Numbered from the stretch's first letter, positions 1-6,575 are shown. The stretch: 8,354 nt of DNA from Lysobacterales bacterium (GCA_015655035.1 JAATFS010000332.1:1-8354); one strand, 5' to 3'. The notes: generated by a model not told the origin, from the letters alone. Translations and numbers: made by a program.

Positions 1-2225
1 CGGGTCTCGTCCCAGCCTCGCGTCTTCAGCCCGCAATCCGGGTTGACCCAGAGCTGTTCCGGCTTGAGCACGGCGCGCGCCTTCTCCAGCAGGTCCACCA
101 TCTCGGCCACGCTCGGCACGCGCGGGGAATGGATGTCGTAGACGCCCGGGCCGATCTCGTTCGGGTAGTGGAACTTCACGAATGCGTCGAGCAATTCCAT
201 GCGCGAGCGCGAGGTCTCGATCGAGATCACGTCCGCATCCATCGCCGCTACCGCCTCGATGATGTCGTTGAACTCCGAGTAGCACATGTGGGTGTGGATC
301 TGGGTGGCATCGCGCACCCCGCACGAGGCGATACGGAAGCTCTCCACCGCCCATTGCAGATAGGCGCTCCACTCGCCGCGACGCAGCGGCAGGCCCTCGC
401 GGATCGCCGGCTCGTCGATCTGGATCACGCCGATGCCGGCCGCTTCCAGGTCGCGCACTTCGTCGCGCAGCGCCAGCGCGATCTGCCGGCAGGTCTGCGA
501 GCGTGCCTGGTCGTCGCGCACGAACGACCATTGCAATACCGTCACCGGGCCAGTCAGCATGCCCTTCATCGGCCGCTCGGTCAGCGACTGTGCATAGCTG
601 GACCACTGCACCGTCATCGGCGCCGGCCGGGCCACGTCGCCGAAGATGATCGGTGGCTTCACGCAGCGCGAGCCGTAGCTCTGCACCCAGCCCAGCTTGG
701 TGAAGGCGAAGCCGTCGAGCTGCTCGCCGAAATACTCCACCATGTCGTTGCGCTCGAACTCGCCGTGCACCAGCACGTCCAGCCCGATCTCTTCCTGGAA
801 GCGCACGCAGCGTTCGGTTTCCGCCTGCAGGAATGCCTCGTAATCGTGATCGGACAGCTTGCCGCTCTTGTTGCGCGCGCGTGCTTCGCGCACTTCATGG
901 GTCTGTGGAAACGAGCCGATGGTGGTGGTCGGGTAGGCCGGCAACTGCAACGCCTGCTGCTGCGCCAAGCGCCGCTGCGGATACGGCGACTGCCGGCGGC
1001 CGGCATCGGCATCGAGCGCGTCGATGCGGCGCGCGACTTCCGGGCGGTGCACCTTGGCCGACTGGCGGCGCGATTCGATCGCCTCGCGTGCCCGCGCCAG
1101 TGTCGCGTCGGCACCGGCCACGCCATCCAGCGCGTCGGCCAGGGTGCGCAGTTCGCCCAATTTCTGCTTGGCGAACGACAACCAGCTGCGCAGGTCCGGC
1201 TCCAGGCTTTTCTCCGCGTCCAGGTCCACCGGCACGTGCAACAGCGAGCACGAGGGCGCCAGCCACAGCTTGTCCGCACCGACATGGCCTTGCGCATAGC
1301 GTGCCAACGTCAACGCGTTGTCCAGCCCGGTGCGCCAGATGTTGCGGCCGTTGACCAGGCCTGCGGAAAGCACGCGTCCGCGCGGCAGCGCCTTGAGCAC
1401 CTCGTCGAGCTGCTCCAGCCCGCGCACCAGGTCCACGTGCAGGCCATCCACCGTCAGCTCTGCGGCCAGCGGCAGGTTGTCGCCGAGCGCACCGAAGTAG
1501 GTGGCCAGTAATAGATTCGGTCGAGGGCCGGACGCCAGCACGCTGTACGCGTGGCGATAGGCCGCGCGGGTGGATTCGTCCAGGTCCAGTACCAGTGCCG
1601 GCTCATCGATCTGTACCCAGTCCGCGCCGGCCTCGTGCAGCTGCTCCAGCAACTGACCGTACACCGGCAGCAGGCGATCGAGCAGCGCCAGGCGGTCGCT
1701 GCCGTCGACGGTCTTGGCCAGCAGCAGGAAGCTCACCGGCCCGATCAGCACCGGACGGGTCTTGATGCCCAGCGCCAGCGCCTCGCGGAACTCGGCGACC
1801 GGCTTGTCGCCGCGCAGGGCGAACGCCTGCTCCTGGTGCAGTTCCGGCACCAGGTAGTGATAGTTGGTGTCGAACCACTTGGTCATTTCCAGCGCGTGCA
1901 GATCCACCCCATCGGCCTGGCGGCCGCGCGCCATTGCGAAGTAACCGGCCAGAGGATCGGCATCGGCGAGCGCGCGGTAGCGTTCGGGAATCGCATCGAA
2001 CAGGAACGCCGTATCCAGCACCTGGTCGTAGAGACTGAAGTCGTTGCTTGGCGGCAGGTCCACGCCGGCCGTGCGTTGCAGCTGCCAATGGCGCTCACGC
2101 AGTGCGGCGGCGGTGGACTGCAACTGCGCTGCGTCGGTCTCGCCACGCCAGTGGCTTTCCAGCGCATGTTTGAGCTCGCGCCGCGCGCCGATGCGCGGAA
2201 AGCCCAGGTTGGTCACGATCGTCAT
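1..2225 (-). CDS. metE: Cobalamin-independent methionine synthase MetE (3' end cut by window)
   Basis: This enzyme transfers the methyl group of 5-methyltetrahydropteroyl-triglutamate to homocysteine, making methionine in the cytosol without B12. The start ATG at 2223-2225 gives MTIVTNLGFPRIGARRELK, the usual MetE N-terminus, with GAGGAA seven bases upstream. Segments matching the family include EMTKWFDTNYHYLVPE, VQIDEPALVLDL, HGEFERNDMVEYFGE and IQIDEPAIREGLPLRR. All four zinc ligands are visible: His646 and Cys648 in THMCYSEFND, Glu670 in VISIETSRS, and Cys731 in NPDCGLKTRGW. They sit about five residues beyond the E. coli numbers (641, 643, 665, 726). The two-barrel family is about 755 residues long. 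Here 741 codons are visible, so only the last 15-20 residues lie outside. The N- and C-terminal motifs share one frame, which argues against a frameshift. A cobalamin riboswitch precedes it. Confidence 0.98.
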   Translation of the reverse strand, partial: MTIVTNLGFPRIGARRELKHALESHWRGETDAAQLQSTAAALRERHWQLQRTAGVDLPPSNDFSLYDQVLDTAFLFDAIPERYRALADADPLAGYFAMARGRQADGVDLHALEMTKWFDTNYHYLVPELHQEQAFALRGDKPVAEFREALALGIKTRPVLIGPVSFLLLAKTVDGSDRLALLDRLLPVYGQLLEQLHEAGADWVQIDEPALVLDLDESTRAAYRHAYSVLASGPRPNLLLATYFGALGDNLPLAAELTVDGLHVDLVRGLEQLDEVLKALPRGRVLSAGLVNGRNIWRTGLDNALTLARYAQGHVGADKLWLAPSCSLLHVPVDLDAEKSLEPDLRSWLSFAKQKLGELRTLADALDGVAGADATLARAREAIESRRQSAKVHRPEVARRIDALDADAGRRQSPYPQRRLAQQQALQLPAYPTTTIGSFPQTHEVREARARNKSGKLSDHDYEAFLQAETERCVRFQEEIGLDVLVHGEFERNDMVEYFGEQLDGFAFTKLGWVQSYGSRCVKPPIIFGDVARPAPMTVQWSSYAQSLTERPMKGMLTGPVTVLQWSFVRDDQARSQTCRQIALALRDEVRDLEAAGIGVIQIDEPAIREGLPLRRGEWSAYLQWAVESFRIASCGVRDATQIHTHMCYSEFNDIIEAVAAMDADVISIETSRSRMELLDAFVKFHYPNEIGPGVYDIHSPRVPSVAEMVDLLEKARAVLKPEQLWVNPDCGLKTRGWDET

Positions 2226-2232
2226 GTTGCAT

Positions 2233-2262
2233 TTCCTCATTGCATTGAAGGGCATTGAGGAA
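2233..2262 (-). promoter_or_regulatory. metE Shine-Dalgarno-masking hairpin
   Basis: In the metE mRNA, TTCCTCAATGC (2262-2252) can pair with GCAATGAGGAA (2243-2233). This makes an 11-position stem with one A-A mismatch and an 8-base loop. The 3' arm contains the whole ribosome binding site GAGGAA (2238-2233), seven bases before the ATG, so the folded hairpin would block initiation. It lies about 180 bases downstream of the riboswitch aptamer. It is a natural candidate for the off-state structure of a translational B12 switch. The pairing is read directly; its coupling to ligand binding is inferred, and I could not identify the antisequestor. Confidence 0.6.
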
Positions 2263-2318
2263 CGAAGGAACCGCGCACCACGCCGATGCTCGCACACGGG
2301 CCTGCCACGCCAGCGACC

Positions 2319-2336
2319 TTCGCCCCCGCGGGCGAA
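2319..2336 (-). other. Short GC-rich hairpin in the metE leader
   Basis: TTCGCCC (2319-2325) and GGGCGAA (2330-2336) are perfect inverted repeats with a 4-base loop. They lie in the linker between the B12 aptamer and the metE start. No T-run follows on the minus strand, so this is not a classical intrinsic terminator. It may be part of the expression platform. Confidence 0.3.
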
Positions 2337-2437
2337 CCGGAACCGGCGGGCAGCCACGGACGGCGCCCGCAACCCATGCGCACGCACGTCCGGCCGCTCC
2401 CCGCGGAGCGCCAGGTCGAAACGAAGGACGGTCGTGT

Positions 2438-2622
2438 CCTCCGGCCCAGGCCGGTATTCGGGCTGATGGACAGGCCGTGCGCCGTGCACGACAGGCCTAC
2501 TGTCCGCCGCTTCCCAGGCCGGTGAAGGCCCAGTGCTGTTGACGGAGGTCGTTTCCATTCACCGCTGCGGGGCAGCTCCGGAATGGGGTGCGTCAGCACC
2601 CTTCACCGGATTCCCGTTTAAC
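2438..2622 (-). ncRNA. Cobalamin riboswitch upstream of metE
   Basis: Read on the minus strand, the conserved blocks of the cobalamin (B12) riboswitch come in order. They are GGGAATCCGGTGAA (about 2615-2602), GAGCTGCCCCGCAGCGGTGA (about 2578-2559, the CTGCCCCGC core), GCACTGGGCC (about 2536-2527), GGGAAGCGG (about 2515-2507), and the B12 box CAGCCCGAATACCGGCCTG (about 2466-2448). Two arms carry small extra stems: GGTGC/GCACC near 2600-2587 and CGTGC/GCACG near 2490-2476. The aptamer binds adenosyl- or other cobalamins. Upstream of metE it is known in many bacteria to repress the B12-independent synthase when B12 allows MetH to work. The distance to the start codon (about 210 bases) and the SD-masking hairpin suggest control of translation. 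Confidence 0.95.
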
Positions 2623-2652
2623 TCCATCGCTTCATCCGAATGAAGCGATGGA
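2623..2652 (-). repeat. Perfect 13-bp inverted repeat at the 5' end of the metE leader
   Basis: TCCATCGCTTCAT (2623-2635) pairs perfectly with ATGAAGCGATGGA (2640-2652) around a 4-base loop (TCGG on the mRNA sense). It sits immediately before the first conserved aptamer block and about 16 bases downstream of the predicted -10. The transcript would therefore begin almost directly with this hairpin. It could be a 5'-end stabiliser, an accessory riboswitch stem, or a DNA operator. No T-run follows on the minus strand, so a terminator role is unlikely. Confidence 0.65.
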
Positions 2653-2667
2653 TACCTTGGCGTGCGC

Positions 2668-2696
2668 AGAGTAGGGCGGCTCGCGGGCAAGGTCAA
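2668..2696 (-). promoter_or_regulatory. Predicted sigma-70 promoter of metE
   Basis: On the minus strand, TTGACC (2696-2691, five of six with the -35 consensus) is followed after exactly 17 bases by TACTCT (2673-2668, a weak -10). Transcription would start near 2661, just before the 13-bp hairpin and the riboswitch, giving a leader of about 435 bases. No better promoter is obvious between here and the aptamer. Confidence 0.5.
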
Positions 2697-2700
2697 GCAC

Positions 2701-2728
2701 GGCGTGCATGCAGGCCGGCAAGCACGCC
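2701..2728. repeat. 7-bp inverted repeat upstream of the metE -35
   Basis: GGCGTGC (2701-2707) and GCACGCC (2722-2728) are perfect inverted repeats 14 bases apart. They lie directly upstream of the predicted metE -35 element. The position would suit a regulator site, but a stem this short in GC-rich DNA can arise by chance. Confidence 0.25.
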
Positions 2729-2751
2729 CGCCACAACCACGCCCACGGCGA

Positions 2752-2776
2752 AGCCCTCTCCGGTCGGGAGAGGGCT
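2752..2776. repeat. Short REP-like palindrome
   Basis: AGCCCTCTCC (2752-2761) pairs with GGAGAGGGCT (2767-2776) around a 5-base loop, followed by GGGCGGGAATCAGGGGG. CCCTCTCC...GGAGAGGG palindromes of this type recur between genes in Xanthomonas genomes (recalled from knowledge, not searched). It is intergenic, between the porin terminator and the metE promoter. Confidence 0.5.
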
Positions 2777-2822
2777 GGGCGGGAATCAGGGGGATGGAAC
2801 GACGTCTTGCTATCGACACCAG

Positions 2823-2852
2823 CACCGGTGCCGGCAACCGCCGGCACCGGTG
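2823..2852 (-). terminator. Strong hairpin just after the porin stop codon
   Basis: CACCGGTGCCGGC (2823-2835) and GCCGGCACCGGTG (2840-2852) form a perfect 13-bp stem with a 4-base loop. It begins only 7 bases beyond the porin stop codon on the minus strand. The following bases (GCTGGTGTCG) contain no real T-run. It may end transcription less efficiently than a classical terminator, or protect the 3' end. Confidence 0.6.
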
Positions 2853-2859
2853 GCCTGTC

Positions 2860-4245
2860 TCAGTAGTTGACCTGCAATTGCAGGCGCAGCAGGTCGCCTT
2901 CGATCACCGGGTACGGCGCGGTGGTGACATCGCTGCGACGCATGTTGGCGTAGGAGAAGGCGATCTCCAGCGCTTGCATGGGCTGCCACTCCACGCCGGC
3001 CTCCCACTCGTCCACTTCCATTCGCGGCGCATTGTTGTCGAACTTGGCCGCCCCGCGATAGGTCTGCCACTTCAGGTAAGGCATCAGCGAGCCGTAGCTG
3101 CCATCCAGCTTGTACATCGCCTGCACGTAACCCCCGCGCAGCGAGCGCGTGCGCAGCTGGCGCGTCGTCGGGTCGAGCTGCGGACCGCGACCCACCGTCC
3201 ATTCGGCCTGGAGTCCGAACGGCTGCGGGTAGTAGATGAAATGTGCGGCCACGCGCTCGTCACGCAGCCCGCCGGAAGGCGCGGAAGGGGTGAAGGTGGC
3301 GCCATCGAGAGTAATCGACGCGGTACCGGGCACGAAGCGTCCGGTGTAGGCGCTCATGCCGGCCTCGACGTACTGGCCGTTGGCGAACTTGAACGGATAG
3401 CTGGCACGCGCGACCACGTGCAGGCTGTCATTGCGGTCGGCACGGTTGGCGCCCTGGCCGTTGTAGACGCCAAGGCCCAGCACGCCGTAGTCGCCCGAGC
3501 CCTTCAGGCCGGACTTGACCAGATCCTGGAAGCGACCCTGCGCCTGCTTGGGGGTGTAATAGAACACCGCCGCCATGTCGCGCTCGTCGCGCACCGCCGA
3601 GTTCAGTGCGTCGACCCGGTCCGGGGTAAGGCGGTTCTGGCTGGATTGCAGGTTCTCCCAGCCGTAGGGGATCTTGGATTGGCCGACGCGCACGCGGTAC
3701 TCGCGCGCCTTGTCGAAATAGATATCGGCGTAGGCGTCACGCAGCTGGGCGAAGTTGGACGTGCTGGAGCCGCTCGGGGTGCTGGCAAAGTCAGGCTGGA
3801 AGTAGTACGAGACATGGTCGTTGAGATCGCCGCTCAGTACCACGCGGGCACGGCGCAGGCCCATGCCCTGGTTGCGGCCCACGAAACGGTCACCTGGCGT
3901 GCGCAGATCGTCGGCATCGCCTCCGATCTCCTGGTTGTAGCGGAACTGGGCGTAACCGCGCAGGCTGAGGCGGTCGTACCACTTCTTGCTGGCCGTCGCC
4001 GGTGCAGGTGCCGTGGGAGCAGCAGCGACCGCAGCGGGTGCCGGTGTGGGCAGTACCGACGCCGGCACCTTGCCCTGCTCGTCGACCTGCACGAAGGTGC
4101 CGAGCCGGTCACGGCCTGGCCCCGCTTCGGCATATATCTGCTTGGTCTTGCGATCGACGTACAGTTCCAGTTCGGCGGCGCCGGCTTCGCCGGCCATGGC
4201 GGCGCCCAGGGCGCACAGGAAGGGAGCGAGCGTTCGTTTCTTCAT
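2860..4245 (-). CDS. oprO: Phosphate-selective porin O/P family outer-membrane protein
   Basis: The product is a predicted trimeric beta-barrel porin of the OprO/OprP family (PF07396) that would pass phosphate or polyphosphate across the outer membrane. From ATG 4243-4245 it has 461 residues. Residues 1-24 are a Sec signal peptide (MKKR, hydrophobic core, cleavage near AGA-A or GAA-E). Next is a conserved LYVDRKTKQIYAEAGPGRDR segment, then an Ala/Pro-rich linker at about 61-86. The barrel follows from about residue 89, with RRARVVLSGDLNDHVSYYF typical of the family. The protein ends in tyrosine, the usual terminal aromatic for BAM recognition. ATGs further upstream lie within or beyond the Pho box promoter and would not be transcribed from it. 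No good Shine-Dalgarno precedes the chosen start. Ion selectivity cannot be read from sequence; the Pho box supports phosphate. Confidence 0.88.
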   Translation of the reverse strand: MKKRTLAPFLCALGAAMAGEAGAAELELYVDRKTKQIYAEAGPGRDRLGTFVQVDEQGKVPASVLPTPAPAAVAAAPTAPAPATASKKWYDRLSLRGYAQFRYNQEIGGDADDLRTPGDRFVGRNQGMGLRRARVVLSGDLNDHVSYYFQPDFASTPSGSSTSNFAQLRDAYADIYFDKAREYRVRVGQSKIPYGWENLQSSQNRLTPDRVDALNSAVRDERDMAAVFYYTPKQAQGRFQDLVKSGLKGSGDYGVLGLGVYNGQGANRADRNDSLHVVARASYPFKFANGQYVEAGMSAYTGRFVPGTASITLDGATFTPSAPSGGLRDERVAAHFIYYPQPFGLQAEWTVGRGPQLDPTTRQLRTRSLRGGYVQAMYKLDGSYGSLMPYLKWQTYRGAAKFDNNAPRMEVDEWEAGVEWQPMQALEIAFSYANMRRSDVTTAPYPVIEGDLLRLQLQVNY

Positions 4246-4311
4246 GAAAGTTGTCCGGGCAGGGCGTGTGGGAGAGGCACGCTGACCAGGACTGGCCAGC
4301 AACGCCCGCCA

Positions 4312-4345
4312 GATATATGTCCCTTTCATGTCAGTATCGTGACAA
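4312..4345 (-). promoter_or_regulatory. PhoB box and -10 of the porin gene
   Basis: On the minus strand, TTGTCAC-GATA-CTGACAT (4345-4328) matches the 7-4-7 Pho box (CTGTCAT, 4 A/T-rich bases, CTGTCAT). TGTCA is intact in the first half, and the second half matches at six of seven. Ten bases later comes TATATC (4317-4312), a reasonable -10. Pho boxes replace the -35 element and sit about 10-11 bases from the -10, so spacing agrees as well as sequence. The transcript would start near 4305, leaving about 60 bases of leader before the porin ATG. Confidence 0.72.
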
Positions 4346-4410
4346 CGACTGGCCCGATGGGGCGTGCGATGCCCCGGCGCCAAGCCACCTGGGCAGATAG
4401 CCCGGGACCT

Positions 4411-4446
4411 GTCGTCACCCCAGGCAGCCGGCCTGGGTATGACGAC
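4411..4446 (-). terminator. Hairpin downstream of the quinone oxidoreductase gene
   Basis: GTCGTCA (4411-4417) pairs with TGACGAC (4440-4446), and CCCAGGC (4419-4425) pairs with GCCTGGG (4431-4437). Together they form a 14-bp stem with a small internal loop and a 5-base apical loop. It begins 18 bases after the stop codon of the upstream minus-strand gene. No T-run follows on the minus strand. It probably ends or protects that transcript and insulates the porin promoter behind it. Confidence 0.55.
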
Positions 4447-4464
4447 TGGCGCTGATGCTTTCGC

Positions 4465-5358
4465 TCAGCCCTGGGTTTTGCTTGCCGCCGCCAGTGCCGC
4501 TGCAACCGTGTCGCGCAATGGCGTGGTCGCACGACCGATCAACTGGCTGAGCTGGTGGCGGTCGTCGAACAATGCGCCGTCGGCCGCGCTGCGGTCGCTC
4601 TGCGCGATGATGCCGGCCACGGCTTCCGGCAGCCCGGCCTGTACCAACGCCGCCTGGTACTCCACCTGCGGCAGATCGCGATAGCTCACCGGCTTGCCCG
4701 ACTGCTTTGCAATCTCGGCGGCCAGTTCGTCCAGGGTATAGGCGCTGTCGCCGGCAAGCTCATAGATACGGCCGGCCTGTGTTTCGCTGGAGACCAGCAC
4801 GGCGGCGGCCGCCTCTGCGTAGTCGGCACGGGTGGCCGACGCGATCCGGCCACTGCCGGCGCTGCCGAGCACGACACCCGATTGCAACGCGGGAGCGACC
4901 GCGCCGGTGTAGTTCTCGGTGTACCAGCCATTGCGCAGCAGCACATAGGGCAGGCCGGAGTCGCGCAACAGCGCCTCGGTGGAGCGATGCTCGTTGGCCA
5001 GCAACAGCGCGCTGGTGTCGGCATGCAGCACGCTCGTGTAGGCCAGCAGCTTCACCCCCGCCTGCTGCGCGGCCTCGATCACGTTGCGGTGCTGGGCCAC
5101 GCGCTGGCCGACCTCGCTGGAGGACACCAGCAGCACCCGGTCCACGTCCTTGAGTGCCGCGTGCAGCGTTTCCGGCTGGCCGTAATCGACCCGGCGCACG
5201 GTCACGCCGCGTGCCGCCAGGCCATCCAGGGCCTGGAGGTTGCGGGCGCCCGCCACGATCTGCTCGGCGGGGACCTGCTTTAGCAATGCCTCGATCACCA
5301 GGCGGCCGAGTTGACCGCTGGCACCGGTGACGAGAATCCTGGAAGGGGAGTTGGACAT
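4465..5358 (-). CDS. qorB: NAD(P)H:quinone oxidoreductase, QOR2 / YtfG type
   Basis: This cytosolic NmrA-like member of the atypical short-chain dehydrogenase family is predicted to reduce quinones with NAD(P)H. It has 297 residues and resembles E. coli QOR2 (YtfG) throughout. GASGQLG at 12-18 is the GxxGxxG dinucleotide-binding loop. GARN ends at about 40, and its Arg39 is suited to bind the NADPH 2'-phosphate. Other matching blocks are SSSEVGQR (79-86), AYTSVLHADTS (106-116), LRNGWYTENY (141-150), RIASATRADYAEAAA (171-185) and ALFDD (262-266). The start at 5356-5358 is chosen because it begins just before the Rossmann strand and has AAAGGT six to seven bases upstream. A frame open further upstream crosses the promoter. 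Divergent to an HxlR regulator, as ytfG is to ytfH in E. coli. Intact. Confidence 0.9.
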   Translation of the reverse strand: MSNSPSRILVTGASGQLGRLVIEALLKQVPAEQIVAGARNLQALDGLAARGVTVRRVDYGQPETLHAALKDVDRVLLVSSSEVGQRVAQHRNVIEAAQQAGVKLLAYTSVLHADTSALLLANEHRSTEALLRDSGLPYVLLRNGWYTENYTGAVAPALQSGVVLGSAGSGRIASATRADYAEAAAAVLVSSETQAGRIYELAGDSAYTLDELAAEIAKQSGKPVSYRDLPQVEYQAALVQAGLPEAVAGIIAQSDRSAADGALFDDRHQLSQLIGRATTPLRDTVAAALAAASKTQG

Positions 5359-5367
5359 GGGGTACCT

Positions 5368-5420
5368 TTGGTCTCGATTGAAGGGTAGGTCTATTATTGA
5401 GACCCAACCATACTCCACAA
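5368..5420. promoter_or_regulatory. Overlapping divergent promoters and GGTCT repeats between qorB and the HxlR gene
   Basis: Three copies of one pentamer lie here: GGTCT at 5370-5374, GGTCT at 5388-5392, and its complement AGACC at 5400-5404. The last two flank ATTATTG. For the plus strand, TTGGTC (5368-5373), an 18-base gap and TATTAT (5392-5397) form a promoter candidate. For the minus strand, TTGTGG (5420-5415) with TAATAG (5396-5391) at 18 bases is a candidate. Both -10 elements share the same AT-rich patch inside the inverted repeat, so one bound regulator could control both genes. Assignments are by eye. Confidence 0.5.
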
Positions 5421-5462
5421 GCAGGCAGTTCTTTGTCACCAGGTGAGCTCAAGGGAACCTCC

Positions 5463-5843
5463 ATGTCGGCGACCGCCTCGCAGCACCCCGATTTCGACGC
5501 GAGCAGATGCCCGGTGCGCGACGTGCTGGACCAGATCGGCGACAAATGGACATTGCTGATCCTGCTCACACTGGTGGCCACACCGGCGCGTTTCAGTGCG
5601 ATCCAGCGCGCCGTGCCGGATATCTCCAAGCGCATGCTGAGCCAGACCCTGCGCAATCTCGAACGCAACGGCATGATCACGCGGCAGGTCTTCGCCACCA
5701 AGCCACCCAGCGTGCAATACGCGATGGCCCCGCTGGGCGAGGCCTTGCTGGAGCCGATGTCGCAACTGGTGAAGTGGGCCGAGGACCACCATCGCCATAT
5801 CCGTGCCGCACGCGAGCGCTTCGACCAGGCTGACGCGGGCTAG
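5463..5843 (+). CDS. HxlR/DUF24-family winged-helix transcriptional regulator
   Basis: This 126-residue cytosolic DNA-binding protein probably regulates itself and the divergent quinone oxidoreductase gene. It shows the HxlR pattern: an N-terminal Cys16 in SRCPVRDVLDQIGDKWTLLIL, then RFSAIQRAVPDISKRMLSQTLRNLERNGMI (wing-helix and recognition helix, about 47-76), the beta wing around VQYAMAPLG, and a C-terminal dimerisation helix. Cys16 matches the cysteine that works as a redox or electrophile switch in several DUF24 proteins, including QorR of Corynebacterium glutamicum (Cys17), which controls a related qor gene. ATG 5463 is chosen because AAGGGA lies about eight bases upstream and family members start close to this cysteine. 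A TTG start at 5397 is unlikely because it overlaps the promoter. Effector and mechanism are inferred. Confidence 0.9.
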   Translation: MSATASQHPDFDASRCPVRDVLDQIGDKWTLLILLTLVATPARFSAIQRAVPDISKRMLSQTLRNLERNGMITRQVFATKPPSVQYAMAPLGEALLEPMSQLVKWAEDHHRHIRAARERFDQADAG

Positions 5844-5898
5844 CCGTATGGCCGGCGTCCGCCGCGCGCGCTGCCAAGTCCGCGCCTACGGGTTTTCC

Positions 5899-5925
5899 CG
5901 GCGCGGCCCGGACTGGCCCGCGCCG
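5899..5925. other. GC-rich inverted repeat before the DUF2058 gene
   Basis: CGGCGCGG (5899-5906) and CCGCGCCG (5918-5925) are perfect 8-bp inverted repeats with an 11-base loop, about 55 bases after the HxlR stop codon. No T-run follows on the plus strand. It could be a weak terminator for the regulator gene or a leader structure of the next gene. The rest of this 121-bp gap shows nothing clear except a possible -10 (TAAACT, 5932-5937). Confidence 0.3.
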
Positions 5926-5964
5926 CAGCGGTAAACTGTGCGGCCGTTCCGGCTGTTTTCACGC

Positions 5965-6516
5965 ATGCGCAATCCCCTGCAAGACCAATTGCTCAAGGCC
6001 GGCCTGGTCAAGAAAGGCCAGGTCGACAAGATCGCGCGCGAACAGCACAAGCAGCGGCATGCCAAGGGTGGCAACGCGGTGGCCCCGGACCCGGACAAGG
6101 TTGATGCCGCGCGGCTGCAGGCCGAACGCGCCGAGCGCGATCGCGCGCTGGCCGAGGAACGCAATGCGCAGGCGCGGCGGCAGGAAGTGCAGGCGCAGAT
6201 CCGCCAGATCGTGGACACCCACAAGGTCAAGCGCACGGGCGAGATCGACTACCGCTTCAACGATGGCAGCGTGATCCGCAGCGTGCTGGTCGATACCGCC
6301 CTGCGTACCCAGCTGGCCAGCGGTGCCCTGGTGATCGTGCGGCACGGCGAGGGCTTCGAGCTGATTCCGCGCGCCGCCGCCGAAAAGGTCTACGGCCGCG
6401 ACCCGGCGATGGTGGTGCTGGACCACGGCCGCAGCGACGGCGACAGCGCCGCCAAGTCCGAAAGCGACGACGACTGGTACGGTCAGTTCAAGGTGCCGGA
6501 CGATTTGATCTGGTAG
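5965..6516 (+). CDS. DUF2058 (YaiL-type) protein
   Basis: A 183-residue soluble protein of the DUF2058 family (PF09831), like E. coli YaiL, sometimes named a nucleoprotein or polynucleotide-associated protein; its role is unproven. Matching features are NPLQDQLLKAGLVKKGQ at the N-terminus, a highly charged Arg/Glu/Ala-rich helix at about 45-85 that is probably a coiled coil, and DYRFNDGSVIRSVLVD (95-110). LASGALVIVR and the closing FKVPDDLIW, the most conserved part of the family, follow. An acidic, serine-rich stretch (about 157-171) precedes that end. The start at 5965 is chosen because homologues begin a few residues before LQ-QLLKAGL; a GTG at 5938 would add nine residues. No clear Shine-Dalgarno is present. 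It stands alone, between the HxlR gene and the convergent GNAT genes. Confidence 0.92.
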   Translation: MRNPLQDQLLKAGLVKKGQVDKIAREQHKQRHAKGGNAVAPDPDKVDAARLQAERAERDRALAEERNAQARRQEVQAQIRQIVDTHKVKRTGEIDYRFNDGSVIRSVLVDTALRTQLASGALVIVRHGEGFELIPRAAAEKVYGRDPAMVVLDHGRSDGDSAAKSESDDDWYGQFKVPDDLIW

Positions 6517-6575
6517 CTGTGTCCCGTTCGTAACAGGTCACGACGGCGGTCTTGGCCAGTCTGATTCAAGCCAGG

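Noticed and set aside
129..1511. A 460-codon plus-strand open frame
   Set aside because: It is antisense to metE, whose zinc ligands and conserved blocks read on the minus strand. The product is His/Arg/Gln-rich and unlike any family, a usual artefact in GC-rich DNA.
1551..2258. A 235-codon plus-strand open frame
   Set aside because: Antisense shadow of the metE N-terminal half, with low-complexity composition and no recognisable domain.
2255..2599. Small open frames on both strands in the metE leader
   Set aside because: They overlap the riboswitch blocks and have no Shine-Dalgarno or known domain; the RNA structure explains the sequence.
4246..4383. An N-terminal extension of the porin to 4383
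   Set aside because: The added 46 residues would precede a clear signal peptide, and the extended start lies upstream of the predicted transcript start.
2662..4455. A 597-codon plus-strand open frame
   Set aside because: It covers the porin in antisense and crosses the terminator hairpin, the porin start and the Pho box. The porin has a signal peptide and family motifs; this frame has neither.
4555..5283. A 242-codon plus-strand open frame
   Set aside because: Antisense to the quinone oxidoreductase, which matches its family over its full length.
6517..6575. A terminator for the DUF2058 gene
   Set aside because: Only a weak CTGT/ACAG pairing is visible after the stop, with no stable stem or T-run.
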